Below are positions 1 through 9,116 of a DNA stretch of 64,000 nucleotides, in pieces; the first letter of the stretch is position 1; every line of letters starts with the position of its first letter. The stretch spans positions 61,593 through 125,592 of the forward strand of contig JAQSWS010000002.1 of the NCBI GenBank assembly GCA_029266495.1. Direction: 5' to 3'. A program made the position numbers and the translations under genes. Source of the stretch: Rariglobus sp. (GTDB taxonomy: Bacteria > Verrucomicrobiota > Verrucomicrobiia > Opitutales > Opitutaceae). Below the pieces are notes generated by a model that was not told the origin of the DNA, ran no database searches, and worked only from the letters and a program-made list of their open reading frames with translations.

Positions 1-161
1 CTTCGCGACCAGTCCCGCGTCCGCCCCGATCTCGGCCACCCCGCGGTCGACCCGAACCACTCCGTCGGAAGTGTCCACCACGCCCTGACCCAACGCCCCG
101 CCGTCCCCCTTTTCCGCTGCCCGCCGGCAACGGAATCAATGCACAGAACCCACCCCCCAAA

Positions 162-2516
162 ATGAAACTCCGACGAATATACCTCCTCGTTTCGGCTCTC
201 GCCGCGACGCTCTCCACCGTGAACGCAGCCTCCTGGTATCTCCACGCCGACCAGACGGCCAATTGGAATACGCTGGCCGATTGGTGGTCCTCCGTCCACG
301 GCACCGGCACCCATCCCGCCTCGATCAGCAGCGCGGATGACTTCTACGCCAACGCCTGCCAGATCCGGACACCCTCCACGAGCAACGCGGAAACCTTTGC
401 CGGAAGGTCGCTCACCCTGAACGGCGCCCCGCTCACGATAAAATCCCTGAGCACCACCAACGCCACCACCGTCGGCAACTTCATCTGCCATGTCGGCAGC
501 ATCCAAAACGGCACCGGTAACGTCCAGCTCGTCAACCTGACGAACGCGACCGTCCACGAGAGCCTGCTGCTCGACACCGGCACCAGCACCCGCGGCCTCA
601 ACCTGACGGTGGGAACCTTGTCCGGAAACGGCGACATCACCTTCTGGAACAACGGCACGATTCTGCTCACCGTCGGCTCCTCGCCCAACTACTCCGGCAC
701 AATGTATGTCGCCGGCACGACCGCGGTGACGTTTCTCAACAACTTCACCTCCGCCGGAACCCTGGTCGCCCCCAGCGGAGCCCGCGTGACGGTCAACAGC
801 ACGGTCACCTTCAGCGGGCTGACCGTAAACGGCGCCACCCGGGCTGCGGGCACCTACACCGCGGCTTCGCTCGGCTTCACCGGCACCGGCAGTGTGATCG
901 TCCGCGCTCCACTCATCTGGCACCTGCATGCCGATCAAGGCTCGGCCAACACCTGGCATACGCTCGCGGATTGGTGGTCCACGCCGACCGCCGGATCGCA
1001 TCCCACCGCGATCAGCACCAATGACGATTACTTCACCAACGGCCGGCTCCTGCGCACACCGTCAACCAGCGCCGCTTCCTCCTTCGGCGGAGCATCGCTG
1101 ACCATCAACGGCGGGCGCATGCTGCTTAAAAGCACGAGCACCACGAACGCCACCACCGTTTATAACCTGAACACATTCGGTAGCGGCGGCAGCATTCAGA
1201 ACGGCGTCGGCGGGATCCAGATTCTCAACGTCACCAACCTCGATAACACCGGCACCAACCTCGTCCTCGACACCGTGGCGAACAACCGCGGGATCAACCT
1301 CTCGGTCGAGAACCTCTCCGGCGCCGGCAACCTCACCCTTCAGGCGTTCGGCGGCGGACAACTGATCTGGAACGTCGCCAACGCCTATAAATACACCGGG
1401 ACCTTTACGCTGAGCAGCTCCAGCCCGGGCACGCTCACGATCAACACCCCCTTCATCACCTCGGGCAAACTCGTGGTCGGCGCGGGCAACACCGTGGTCG
1501 TCAACCGCCCCATCAGCCTTGCGGGCCTCACCGTCGGCGGCGTGGCCAGGGCGGCCGGAACCTACACTCCCGCCTCGCTCGGACTCGGCGGCACCGGCAC
1601 GATCACGGTTACCAACCGTCCGGTGCAGATGTTTGGAGTGAACGAGGCGGGCATGGACTTCACCTTGGTCATGGTCCCCACGGATGCCTCGCTGGCTTAT
1701 TATCAATCCAAGGGACTGACCCTCATCCGCCTTCCGTTCAAATGGGAGCGGATTCAGCCCACCCTGAACGGCCCCTTGAGCGCGTCACACCTGAGCCAGA
1801 TCCAGTCCGTCGTGACCAACGCGCGCAACCGCGGAATGAAGGTCCTCCTGGACCTGCATAGCTACGGACAACACAACGGAACCGCCATCGGAACGGGCGC
1901 GGTCACCTTCGCCGCCTTTCAGGACGTGTGGACCAGGCTGGCCGCGGCCTTCGCCAACGAAACCGCGATCTGGGGCTATGACATCATGAACGAGCCCCTT
2001 AACCAGGGATCCACCTGGCCGACCGCGGTGCAGGCCGCGATCAACGGTATCCGTGCCTCCGATACGACTCATTTCATCGTGATCGAGGGCGAGGGATATT
2101 CGGCGGCAAAGGGCTGGCCCAAGCTCAACCCCGGCCTCGACAACGTGACCGATCCGCAGCGGAAACTGATCTTTTCGGCCCACTGCTACTTCGCCAACAC
2201 CAACAACGATCAGTATGGAAGCTATTCGGGCGAAAACGCCTACCCCAACAAGGCGATCCACCTGGTGGCGCCCTTCGTGGAATGGTGCAAGGCCCGGGGC
2301 GTCTACGGGCACATCGGCGAATTCGGCGTTCCCGACAACGACTCTCGCTGGAATGAAATGCTGTATAACTTCCTCCAATACCTCGATGACAACGGTGTCA
2401 GCGGAACCTACTGGTCGGGCGGACCCTATTGGAATAATTACTCGCTCGATTGCGAACCTCGCGCCGGGGTGGATCGCCCGCAGATGAGCGTCCTCCAGCA
2501 GTTCAACAACAATTGA
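162..2516 (+). CDS. Secreted GH5-type glycoside hydrolase with duplicated N-terminal module
   Basis: 784 residues. A signal peptide covers about residues 1-22. Two homologous Gly/Thr/Asn-rich modules follow, starting near residues 25 and 253 with the shared words LHADQ, TLADWW and RTPSTS and each closing with RAAGTYT.ASLG; they look like beta-repeat modules of passenger or adhesin type. A GH5-like TIM-barrel domain runs from about 490 to the end. Its putative acid/base is E611 in IMNEP and its nucleophile E720 in IGEFG, so the enzyme should hydrolyse beta-glucan, mannan or a related beta-linked polysaccharide outside the cytoplasm. The exact substrate cannot be read. It heads a carbohydrate block with an isomerase-like gene, an SGNH esterase and a second GH5. 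Confidence 0.88.
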   Translation: MKLRRIYLLVSALAATLSTVNAASWYLHADQTANWNTLADWWSSVHGTGTHPASISSADDFYANACQIRTPSTSNAETFAGRSLTLNGAPLTIKSLSTTNATTVGNFICHVGSIQNGTGNVQLVNLTNATVHESLLLDTGTSTRGLNLTVGTLSGNGDITFWNNGTILLTVGSSPNYSGTMYVAGTTAVTFLNNFTSAGTLVAPSGARVTVNSTVTFSGLTVNGATRAAGTYTAASLGFTGTGSVIVRAPLIWHLHADQGSANTWHTLADWWSTPTAGSHPTAISTNDDYFTNGRLLRTPSTSAASSFGGASLTINGGRMLLKSTSTTNATTVYNLNTFGSGGSIQNGVGGIQILNVTNLDNTGTNLVLDTVANNRGINLSVENLSGAGNLTLQAFGGGQLIWNVANAYKYTGTFTLSSSSPGTLTINTPFITSGKLVVGAGNTVVVNRPISLAGLTVGGVARAAGTYTPASLGLGGTGTITVTNRPVQMFGVNEAGMDFTLVMVPTDASLAYYQSKGLTLIRLPFKWERIQPTLNGPLSASHLSQIQSVVTNARNRGMKVLLDLHSYGQHNGTAIGTGAVTFAAFQDVWTRLAAAFANETAIWGYDIMNEPLNQGSTWPTAVQAAINGIRASDTTHFIVIEGEGYSAAKGWPKLNPGLDNVTDPQRKLIFSAHCYFANTNNDQYGSYSGENAYPNKAIHLVAPFVEWCKARGVYGHIGEFGVPDNDSRWNEMLYNFLQYLDDNGVSGTYWSGGPYWNNYSLDCEPRAGVDRPQMSVLQQFNNN

Positions 2517-2531
2517 TCCCTTGACCGACCG

Positions 2532-2570
2532 GAGACGGCCGGCCCCGAAAATCCCGGGGACGGCCGTCTC
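2532..2570 (+). terminator. Strong hairpin after the first GH5 gene
   Basis: Ten-base perfect arms GAGACGGCCG and CGGCCGTCTC, extended inward by CCCC/GGGG after one mismatch, 16 bases past the GH5 stop. No T-run follows, so it may be a weak terminator or an mRNA 3'-end stabiliser. Confidence 0.5.
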
Positions 2571-2643
2571 AATCCTCTGCCGCTGCCGCGCCTTCCTCGC
2601 CCGGACACTCATCCGAACTTCGTCAGCCACCCATCCATCCCTT

Positions 2644-4104
2644 ATGAATCCGACCTGCACCACCCCGCCCGACCTGGACGCCTCACCCCTTCGCGTCGGT
2701 CTTTTCGGTATCGGCCTGGATGCCTATTGGCCTCAGTTTCCCGGGCTCAAGGAACGCCTTGAAGGCTACCTGTCGCGCGTCGCCGAAAAATTGCGGAGAC
2801 CCGGGGTCGAAATCGTCAACCTCGGCCTCGTTGACAATCCTGACCGGGCCTATTCCGCCGGTCATGAATTCCGCCGGGCCGACGTGGACATCATTTTCCT
2901 CCACGTCACCACCTACGCCCTGTCATCGACGGTGCTACCCGTGGTGCGTCGGGCCAAGGTGCCCGTGATCGTGCTCAATCTCGCCCCCGGGCCGGCCATC
3001 GATTACGCTGCCTTCAACGCGCTCGGCGATCGCACGCGCATGACCGGAGACTGGCTGGCCTATTGCTCAGCTTGTCCGGTCCCGGAAATCGCCAATGTGC
3101 TCAAACGCTCCGGCATCGTCTTTCATCAGATCACCGGCGTCCTCGAAAACGATCCCCTCTGCTGGAACGAAGTGGACGCATGGGTGGAGGCCGCGCGCGT
3201 CGTCTCCGGCATGGATGGCAACCGGCTCGGGCTCATGGGCCACTACTATGGCGGCATGCTCGACATCTACAGCGACACCACGTTGCAATGCGCCGTTTTC
3301 GGCACGCATATCGAGATCCTTGAAGTGGACGAACTCTCCGCCCGACGAAGGGATGTTTCCGACGTCGAAATCACCCGCCGGCTGCGGGACTTTTCAGAAC
3401 ATTTCGACGTGCAGCCCGATTGTCCTGCGGAGGATTTGACCGAGGCCGCGCGCACCTCCGTCGCCCTGGACCGCATGGTGGCCGACCACCGGCTCGGTTC
3501 ACTGGCCTACTATTACAAGGGCACCGGCGTTTCGGACAACGAAACCTCGATCGCCTCGATCATTCTCGGAACCTCGCTGCTCACCGGACGCAACGTGCCC
3601 GTGGCGGGCGAATACGAGGTGAAAAATGTCCAGGCCATGAAGATCATGGATCTTTTCGGAGCCGGCGGCTCCTTCACCGAATACTACGCAATGGATTTCA
3701 ACGACGACGTGGTGCTCATGGGGCACGACGGTCCCGGCCATATCGCCATTGCCCAGGGCAGGACCAAGGTCCGCCCGCTCAAGGTGTATCATGGCAAGGT
3801 CGGCAAAGGAGTGTCGGTCGAAATGGCCGTGAAACACGGCCCGGTGACACTGCTCTCCATCATCGAACGCACGGGCGGCAGCCTGGCGCTGTTATGCGCG
3901 GAAGGCGAATCCGTGCCTGGCCCCGTTCTCGAGATCGGCAATACCAACAGCCGATATCGCTTCGCCTGCGGTGCACGCGAATTTGTGAACCGCTGGAACG
4001 CCCACGGACCGGCCCATCACTGCGCGGTCGGCGTCGGCCATATCTCGCTGAAACTCGACAAGCTGGCCCTCCTGCTGGGTCTCGAAATCATTTGTGTGAC
4101 CTAG
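2644..4104 (+). CDS. L-arabinose/fucose isomerase-family protein
   Basis: 486 residues from the ATG at 2644; the open frame continues upstream to a TTG, but that stretch is not conserved-looking. The fold matches the L-arabinose isomerase family, cytoplasmic Mn-dependent enzymes that convert an aldose to a ketose. Four residues sit where the family's metal ligands are: E323 (AGEYE), E346 (SFTEYY), H361 (MGHDGPGH) and H460 (GPAHHC). The substrate is not certain, since this divergent branch also occurs in fucose and other deoxysugar pathways. It follows a secreted GH5 enzyme and a hairpin, and precedes an SGNH esterase, which fits intracellular handling of a released sugar. Confidence 0.8.
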   Translation: MNPTCTTPPDLDASPLRVGLFGIGLDAYWPQFPGLKERLEGYLSRVAEKLRRPGVEIVNLGLVDNPDRAYSAGHEFRRADVDIIFLHVTTYALSSTVLPVVRRAKVPVIVLNLAPGPAIDYAAFNALGDRTRMTGDWLAYCSACPVPEIANVLKRSGIVFHQITGVLENDPLCWNEVDAWVEAARVVSGMDGNRLGLMGHYYGGMLDIYSDTTLQCAVFGTHIEILEVDELSARRRDVSDVEITRRLRDFSEHFDVQPDCPAEDLTEAARTSVALDRMVADHRLGSLAYYYKGTGVSDNETSIASIILGTSLLTGRNVPVAGEYEVKNVQAMKIMDLFGAGGSFTEYYAMDFNDDVVLMGHDGPGHIAIAQGRTKVRPLKVYHGKVGKGVSVEMAVKHGPVTLLSIIERTGGSLALLCAEGESVPGPVLEIGNTNSRYRFACGAREFVNRWNAHGPAHHCAVGVGHISLKLDKLALLLGLEIICVT

Positions 4105-4119
4105 ACATATCCATGCCTC

Positions 4120-4152
4120 GTTATCTGCGCGTGCTCCACGCGCGCAAATAAC
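4120..4152 (+). terminator. Hairpin terminator candidate after the isomerase gene
   Basis: Arms GTTATCTGCGCGTG and CACGCGCGCAAATAAC pair across a three-base loop with one two-base bulge, starting 16 bases after the stop. It is followed by a short T-containing stretch, so the next gene may have its own promoter. Confidence 0.5.
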
Positions 4153-4209
4153 ACTTTCTGCGGCTCTCCATATTGCGGTGATGCCCATTCTCCTCACTCT
4201 GTCGTTTTC

Positions 4210-5229
4210 ATGTCCCTCAAGCCTCTTCCTGACTTCATCGAGTTTCACAATTGCCCGGCGCCCGAGCCCTCCCCCGCCGGCTCCGGCTGGATCCTTCCAC
4301 GGTATCCACGAGACGCCTACAACACTTTCGATTCCCCCGGCTTTCTGACCGCCCAGGAATCCACCGGCGTGGAACTCCGCTTCGTCACCAAGGCCCGCCA
4401 CCTGCGCGTCTTCGTCACCGCGCTCACCCAGGATTCAGAGGTCGCCGTCTTCAAGGGCGACTTCCAGCACCTCGTTCAAAAAATCCCCCAAGGCCCGGTG
4501 CAATGCATCCACCTCACCCCGCCCGATCTCTTCGATCGCATGCGACCCGACGCACTGCACCACCGTTTTCATTCCGATGTCTGGCGCATCGTCCTCGACC
4601 GCGGCACCATGGTTTTCAACGGCATCGACACCTTCGGCGCCCCCGTGCGCAAACCCCTGCCCGAGGAAAAACCCGCCCTGCGCTGGCTCGCCTACGGCTC
4701 CTCCATCACCCACTCCACCCGCAACGGCTACGCGCACCGCGCCGCCGCCCACCTGCGCGTCGATGTGCAAAACAAAGGCCAGTCCGGCTCGTGCTACCTC
4801 GATCCCGCCGCCGTCGACTACATTGCCACCGGCACGGAGTGGGACTTCGCCACTTGCGAGCTCGGTATCAACATGCGCACCACCTTCGAACCCGACGCCT
4901 TCGCCGCCCGCGCCCGCCATCTCGTCACCCGTTGCACCGAGGCCAAGCCCGGCCGCCCACTCGTGCTCATCACCCTCTATCGCAACTGGGCCGACCACCT
5001 CGTCGAGCCCGATGCCGCCACCGCCAAACAGGAGGCTTTTAACAAAATCCTCCGCAACCTCGCCGCCGAATTCGCCGGCCGCCACGTCCACTTAATCGAA
5101 GGCACCGACATCGTGGACGACCTTTCCTGCCTGGGTTCCGACCTGCTTCATCCCACCGATTACGGTCACGCCCGCATGGCCGAAAATCTCGTCCGCGCCC
5201 TCCGCCCCATCATCGAAAAATCCGCGTAG
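4210..5229 (+). CDS. SGNH/GDSL-family hydrolase
   Basis: 339 residues without a signal peptide. An N-terminal beta-rich part of about 150 residues resembles the SsfX3-type accessory domain found before some GDSL esterases. The catalytic domain begins with YGSSITHS (nucleophile S165 in the GDS-like block) and ends with [10 protein letters not shown], where D311 and H314 complete the SGNH triad. The likely role is removal of acyl groups (for example acetyl) from sugars. It lies between an isomerase-like gene and a GH5 gene, consistent with de-esterification of oligosaccharides. The lack of an export signal suggests cytoplasmic action. Confidence 0.78.
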   Translation: MSLKPLPDFIEFHNCPAPEPSPAGSGWILPRYPRDAYNTFDSPGFLTAQESTGVELRFVTKARHLRVFVTALTQDSEVAVFKGDFQHLVQKIPQGPVQCIHLTPPDLFDRMRPDALHHRFHSDVWRIVLDRGTMVFNGIDTFGAPVRKPLPEEKPALRWLAYGSSITHSTRNGYAHRAAAHLRVDVQNKGQSGSCYLDPAAVDYIATGTEWDFATCELGINMRTTFEPDAFAARARHLVTRCTEAKPGRPLVLITLYRNWADHLVEPDAATAKQEAFNKILRNLAAEFAGRHVHLIEGTDIVDDLSCLGSDLLHPTDYGHARMAENLVRALRPIIEKSA

Positions 5230-5264
5230 TCACGGCCGTGCTCGACACAGGCCCGCTTTCTCCC

Positions 5265-6911
5265 ATGCCCCCGCTATTCCGTTCTCTCGCCCTCGCCGGA
5301 CTCCTCCTTGCCGGCCTCACCGCACTGCCCGCCCGCTCGGTCGCCGCCAACCTCGTCGAAAACGGCGACTTCGAAACCGACGCCAACGCCGACAACTGGC
5401 CCGACAACTGGAATAACCAAAAGGCCAACGGTGCCTACGAAACCGACGCCGCCGGCAATCGCTTCGTCCGCCTGCAAGCCACCGAGCCCGGCAAGCTCGT
5501 CATGCTCCTTCGCACAATCCCCGTCCCCGCCGGCGAGAAGGCGCTCAAGCTCGCCTGGCGCTGGCGCGTCAGTGATCTCAAGATTGGCAAACAGCCCTGG
5601 TTCGACGCCCGCTTCGTCGTGGAGTTCAGGGACGCCGGCGGGGAAAAACTCTCCCCGCAGCCGAACCCATCCTATTCCCGGGGCACCAAGGACTGGGAGT
5701 CGCGCACCACCGAGTTTCTGATCCCCGAGGGCGCCGCCACCCTCACCCTCATGCCCGCACTCTTCCAAGTGACGAGAGGCGTCATCGAGATCGACGACAT
5801 CACCCTTGTTCCCACCGACACCGCCGCACTGGAAGCCGCCGCGAAACTTCGGGCCGAGGAGGCCGCCTTCCGCTACGTCGCGCCAGAGACCGACAACCGC
5901 AGCGCCTGGCCGGCCGAAATCCGTGTCCAAGGCAACCGCCTCGTCACCGTCGATGGAGGCAGGGAGGTCTGGTTGCAGGGCCTCAACGCCGGCGGACTCG
6001 AAACCCTCCCACAGGACATGCAGGTGCTCAAATCCGTCGTCGTCGGCATCGACGACTGGAAGTCCAACGCCATCCGCCTGCCCATGAACGAACGCTTCTG
6101 GTTCGGTCGCGATCCGGGCCAGAAAGACGGAGGGAAAGCCTACCGCGAAAAGATCGACCAGATCATCACCCTCACCGCCAATCGCGGCGCCTACCTCGTC
6201 ATCGACCTGCACCGCTTTCGCGCCCCCAAGGCCGAGCACGTCGAGTTCTGGAAAGACGCCGCCACCCGCTATAAGAACCACCCCGCCGTGCTCTTCGACC
6301 TCTTCAACGAACCACACGGGATCTCGTGGAAGATCTGGCGCGACGGCGGCTTCGTCGGCGAGAAAACCGGCGCCGACGAGTCCGCCTTCCTCTCCGAGGA
6401 GGAGAAAAAGAAAAACCAGGGATTCGAGTCGCCAGGCATGCAGGCCCTCGTCGATGCCGTCCGCTCCACCGGCGCGCGAAACATCGTCATCGCCGGCGGC
6501 CTCGGCTGGGCCGGCGACCTGTCCGGAGTGGTCAACGGCTACGCCCTGGAGGAACGCGAGGGCGGCAACGGCATCATGTATTCCTGGCATCAATACAACT
6601 GGCACAAGGGCTGGGACAAAACCGTGCTGCCCGTCGCCGCGCTGCATCCAGTCTTCGTCGGCGAGGTCGGCGCCGACACCAACAAGATGAACTTCATCCC
6701 CCACGACATCCAGGAGTCCCCCTACACTTGGGTGCCCGACATGCTTGGCTTCATTCAAAAGCACCGCCTCAACTGGACCGCCTGGTGTTTTCACCCCCGC
6801 GCCACCCCGGTCATGATCTCCGACTGGAAATACACCCCCACGCCGTTCTGGGGTGTCTTCGCCAAAGAGGCCCTCGCCGGAAAACAGTTCGAGATGCGGC
6901 GCATGCGCTGA
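5265..6911 (+). CDS. Secreted GH5-family glycoside hydrolase with N-terminal carbohydrate-binding-like domain
   Basis: 548 residues from ATG 5265; an upstream in-frame GTG at 5238 would only add nine residues ahead of the signal peptide (about 1-25). Residues 27-190 form a beta-sandwich domain opening with NLVENGDFE, typical of CBM4/9-like or DUF642-like modules. The GH5 barrel follows, with putative acid/base E349 in FNEPHG and nucleophile E467 in VGEVGAD. It is an exported beta-glycanase of unknown specificity. The gene starts 35 bases after the SGNH gene and probably shares its transcript. An AraC regulator faces it downstream. Confidence 0.87.
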   Translation: MPPLFRSLALAGLLLAGLTALPARSVAANLVENGDFETDANADNWPDNWNNQKANGAYETDAAGNRFVRLQATEPGKLVMLLRTIPVPAGEKALKLAWRWRVSDLKIGKQPWFDARFVVEFRDAGGEKLSPQPNPSYSRGTKDWESRTTEFLIPEGAATLTLMPALFQVTRGVIEIDDITLVPTDTAALEAAAKLRAEEAAFRYVAPETDNRSAWPAEIRVQGNRLVTVDGGREVWLQGLNAGGLETLPQDMQVLKSVVVGIDDWKSNAIRLPMNERFWFGRDPGQKDGGKAYREKIDQIITLTANRGAYLVIDLHRFRAPKAEHVEFWKDAATRYKNHPAVLFDLFNEPHGISWKIWRDGGFVGEKTGADESAFLSEEEKKKNQGFESPGMQALVDAVRSTGARNIVIAGGLGWAGDLSGVVNGYALEEREGGNGIMYSWHQYNWHKGWDKTVLPVAALHPVFVGEVGADTNKMNFIPHDIQESPYTWVPDMLGFIQKHRLNWTAWCFHPRATPVMISDWKYTPTPFWGVFAKEALAGKQFEMRRMR

Positions 6912-6941
6912 ATGCTCTCCGCCATGCCTCGCCTCCTCTTC

Positions 6942-6978
6942 CAGGGCGCCTTCTGTCTGTTTGCTCAAAGACGCCCTG
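6942..6978. terminator. Hairpin between convergent GH5 and AraC genes
   Basis: CAGGGCGCCTT pairs with AAGACGCCCTG (10 of 11 positions plus one G-T). It is placed where a terminator for the plus-strand block is expected. No long T-run. Confidence 0.45.
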
Positions 6979-7041
6979 CCGGGAAGTCGTTTCCCCTCAC
7001 CCGCCTCCGCTGACGCCGTCACCGTTTAATCAGTCCGCGAC

Positions 7042-7941
7042 TCAACGCGTCAGCGTCCGGTGGATCTGCCGGTATTCCTTCGGACGCTTTCCCGTGTGCT
7101 GCTTGAACCACATCATGAAATGCGAGTCGGACCTGAAGCCGAGCGCATAGGCCACTTCCTTGATCGGCATCAGGCTCGTCTCAAGCTGGCTCTTCGCCGC
7201 GTTCAGGCGGCGCCGCTCCCAGCACTTGCGCACCGTCATCCCGTATTCCGCCAAAAACATCCGGTTCAGGTGCGCCTCGCTCAGCCCGCTTTCCTTGTGA
7301 AGCGTCTCATGCGGCAAGCCTTCGCCCAGCGGCGCGTTGTTCAGGCAGCGCATCGCACGCAACAAGCGGTCGTCGTTGGCCAGCAGACGCGAGACGTCCG
7401 CGCCGTTCTCCTTCTGTATCCGGAACCAGATTACAAGCCACTGCTGAAACAGGAGGTGAAACGAAAGAAACCGCTCGTAGTCCGAAAAGCAGCTGTAGTA
7501 GCGCCGGTCCGCATCCGGGATGTGCCTCCGCACCATCCGCTCCAATTGCGTCGCCCGACGCTCCAGCAGCGGATGGTCCGCCCCGTTGAACACCAGCCCG
7601 CCGTTGCCCGACAGGATATTCTCCCCCGACGGCCACTGACATAGAAAGTGCAACGAAAGGATGCGCGCATCCCTTGAGAAATGCTGGGTCAGTTGCTCCG
7701 TCGGCACCAGCAACCACATGCCCGGGCCCGCCTCGTATTTCTTGCCGGACCGCGTGATCACCCACACCCGGCCCTCGCGAATATACCACGCCCAATACCC
7801 GCCCTTCTCCTTGTTCACCGCGCGCTCCCGATAAGCCGCCGGCACCTCATGATCGTATATCCACTCCAGCCCGCTGTGCAGATACGCCCACTCCCGCATG
7901 GGCAGCCGGGCGCCGGGGGTATCAAGAGGGGCGTCGCTCAT
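7042..7941 (-). CDS. AraC-family transcriptional regulator
   Basis: 299 residues. The C-terminal 100 residues hold the double helix-turn-helix of the AraC/XylS family, including SEAHLNRMF and the signature AYALGFRSDSHFMMWFKQHTG ending in RPKEYR. The N-terminal 180 residues form a cupin-like sensor domain, probably for a sugar or sugar derivative. The gene is convergent with the GH5/isomerase/SGNH block and lies downstream of the LamG/PEP-CTERM gene, so either neighbourhood could be its target. The effector is not identifiable from sequence. Confidence 0.88.
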   Translation of the reverse strand: MSDAPLDTPGARLPMREWAYLHSGLEWIYDHEVPAAYRERAVNKEKGGYWAWYIREGRVWVITRSGKKYEAGPGMWLLVPTEQLTQHFSRDARILSLHFLCQWPSGENILSGNGGLVFNGADHPLLERRATQLERMVRRHIPDADRRYYSCFSDYERFLSFHLLFQQWLVIWFRIQKENGADVSRLLANDDRLLRAMRCLNNAPLGEGLPHETLHKESGLSEAHLNRMFLAEYGMTVRKCWERRRLNAAKSQLETSLMPIKEVAYALGFRSDSHFMMWFKQHTGKRPKEYRQIHRTLTR

Positions 7942-8005
7942 GCGCCGGATTCAATGCGGTTTGTCACGGCTCTTCGATTCTGAAGTTCGGCCGCCTCTTC
8001 AAATC

Positions 8006-8033
8006 GAAAAACCCCAGGGCGCCCTGCCCTTCG
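8006..8033 (-). terminator. Terminator candidate after the LamG/PEP-CTERM gene
   Basis: Read on the minus strand, AGGGC...GCCCT arms (core palindrome CAGGGCGCCCTG at 8015-8026) are followed by a TTTTT run, about 20 bases after the stop codon. Confidence 0.45.
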
Positions 8034-8046
8034 ATTCCATCGAAAA

Positions 8047-8877
8047 TCAATCAACGATGCGCCCGCGACCCCTCATTGCCAGGGCGCCGAGGGACAGCAG
8101 GCCGAAGATCGTCGCGTAATGTGAAGGCTCCGGAATGACCGCCGCGGTCCGAATAGCCTCGAGTTCGCTCAAGCTCAACGCACCGCTATAAATGCGAACG
8201 TCATTGAATAGCGCGACCGGACTGCGGTCGCTCGTGGTCGCCGGCGTGCCGCCGATCTCAAGCGCCCCCGAGCTGGCCGCGATGCTGCCCGACTTCGTCG
8301 CCGTCGAATTGAGGCCCACTCCGGAGGCCAGGTTGCCGCTGTAAAACGAAACCGTCGAAGTCGCCGAGTCATAGGTCACCGCAAGGAACAGCCATTGATC
8401 GGTTACATACTTGGTCGAGCTCGACTGGACCGCACCGGAGCTGCTGTTGAAGCCAAACGCCAGGTTGTAGGCGCCCGCCCCGGGTGACTGAAGGTAGAAA
8501 TCGAATCCCGTCGAACCGGCGAGATTCGAGACAAGCCGATCCGAGGCAGCCATCGAATCGACGTTCACCCACAGCGCGATCGTGATCGCGCTCACGCCGA
8601 ACGCCGCGTTTCCGCCGGTCGGCGCGGAAAAGTAATCGTTCGTGCCGTCCCCTGTCGAAAACGCCTTGTCAAACGGACCGACGCCGCTGCCGGATGCTCC
8701 ATAAGCCGCCGTGCCCACCGGTGCGCCAGTTATCCCGACCGTGCCGGAATCCGTGCCGTTTCCATCCAGCGTGTAACGGGAGAGCAGCGTCTGGCCGTCC
8801 GCCGCCGGGGCGACGACACCGAGCAGAACCGCGGCCGTCAATCGGCCGCGCAAAAGAAGGGAGTGGGGGATTTTCAT
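8047..8877 (-). CDS. Secreted LamG-like PEP-CTERM protein
   Basis: 276 residues from the ATG at 8877. A signal peptide (about 1-28) is followed by a LamG/concanavalin-like jelly-roll domain: LLSRYTLDGNGTDSG, ITIALWVNVDS, YVTDQWLFLAVTYDS and NDVRIYSGALSLSEL are typical of that fold. The C-terminus is a PEP-CTERM sorting tail: PEPS motif, hydrophobic helix, and a final Arg-rich stretch. Such proteins are exported and anchored or released by an exosortase; no exosortase gene is in this window. The role is probably surface carbohydrate binding or matrix. It is divergent from a heparinase-like gene with a 239-base control region between them. Confidence 0.85.
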   Translation of the reverse strand: MKIPHSLLLRGRLTAAVLLGVVAPAADGQTLLSRYTLDGNGTDSGTVGITGAPVGTAAYGASGSGVGPFDKAFSTGDGTNDYFSAPTGGNAAFGVSAITIALWVNVDSMAASDRLVSNLAGSTGFDFYLQSPGAGAYNLAFGFNSSSGAVQSSSTKYVTDQWLFLAVTYDSATSTVSFYSGNLASGVGLNSTATKSGSIAASSGALEIGGTPATTSDRSPVALFNDVRIYSGALSLSELEAIRTAAVIPEPSHYATIFGLLSLGALAMRGRGRIVD

Positions 8878-9068
8878 GGGAATTCGTGCGGGGGTTGACT
8901 GCGCTCGGTTAAGACGCGCGGTCGGGTTGGGTCGGGTGACGTATTCATCCCCCGACCTGGTGGTGAGGTTCAAACCCCATGGATTCCAAAACTCCGACAA
9001 AAACTATGGATTCTTGACGTCGTCCATTTTTCGCCGGCCTCTTCCGTGCGCACCACACGCGCTTTTTG

Positions 9069-9082
9069 TGGCCAAGTGGCCA
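9069..9082. promoter_or_regulatory. Candidate operator upstream of the heparinase-like gene
   Basis: Two TGGCCA half-sites flank AG (TGGCCAAGTGGCCA), 35 bases before the start codon. The same divergent region holds ATGGATT at 8979, 9006 and 9091. No bound regulator is known; this is pattern only. Confidence 0.3.
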
Positions 9083-9116
9083 TCGTTCCAATGGATTGGG
9101 CTCCCCCCGGTCACCC

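Noticed and set aside
1..81. Possible start of a minus-strand gene running off the left edge (GTG at 81, translation like VDTSDGVVRVDRG)
   Set aside because: Only 27 codons are visible, all frames here are open, and no family can be recognised; not enough to call a gene. The rest of 1-161 shows only the leader of the GH5 gene.
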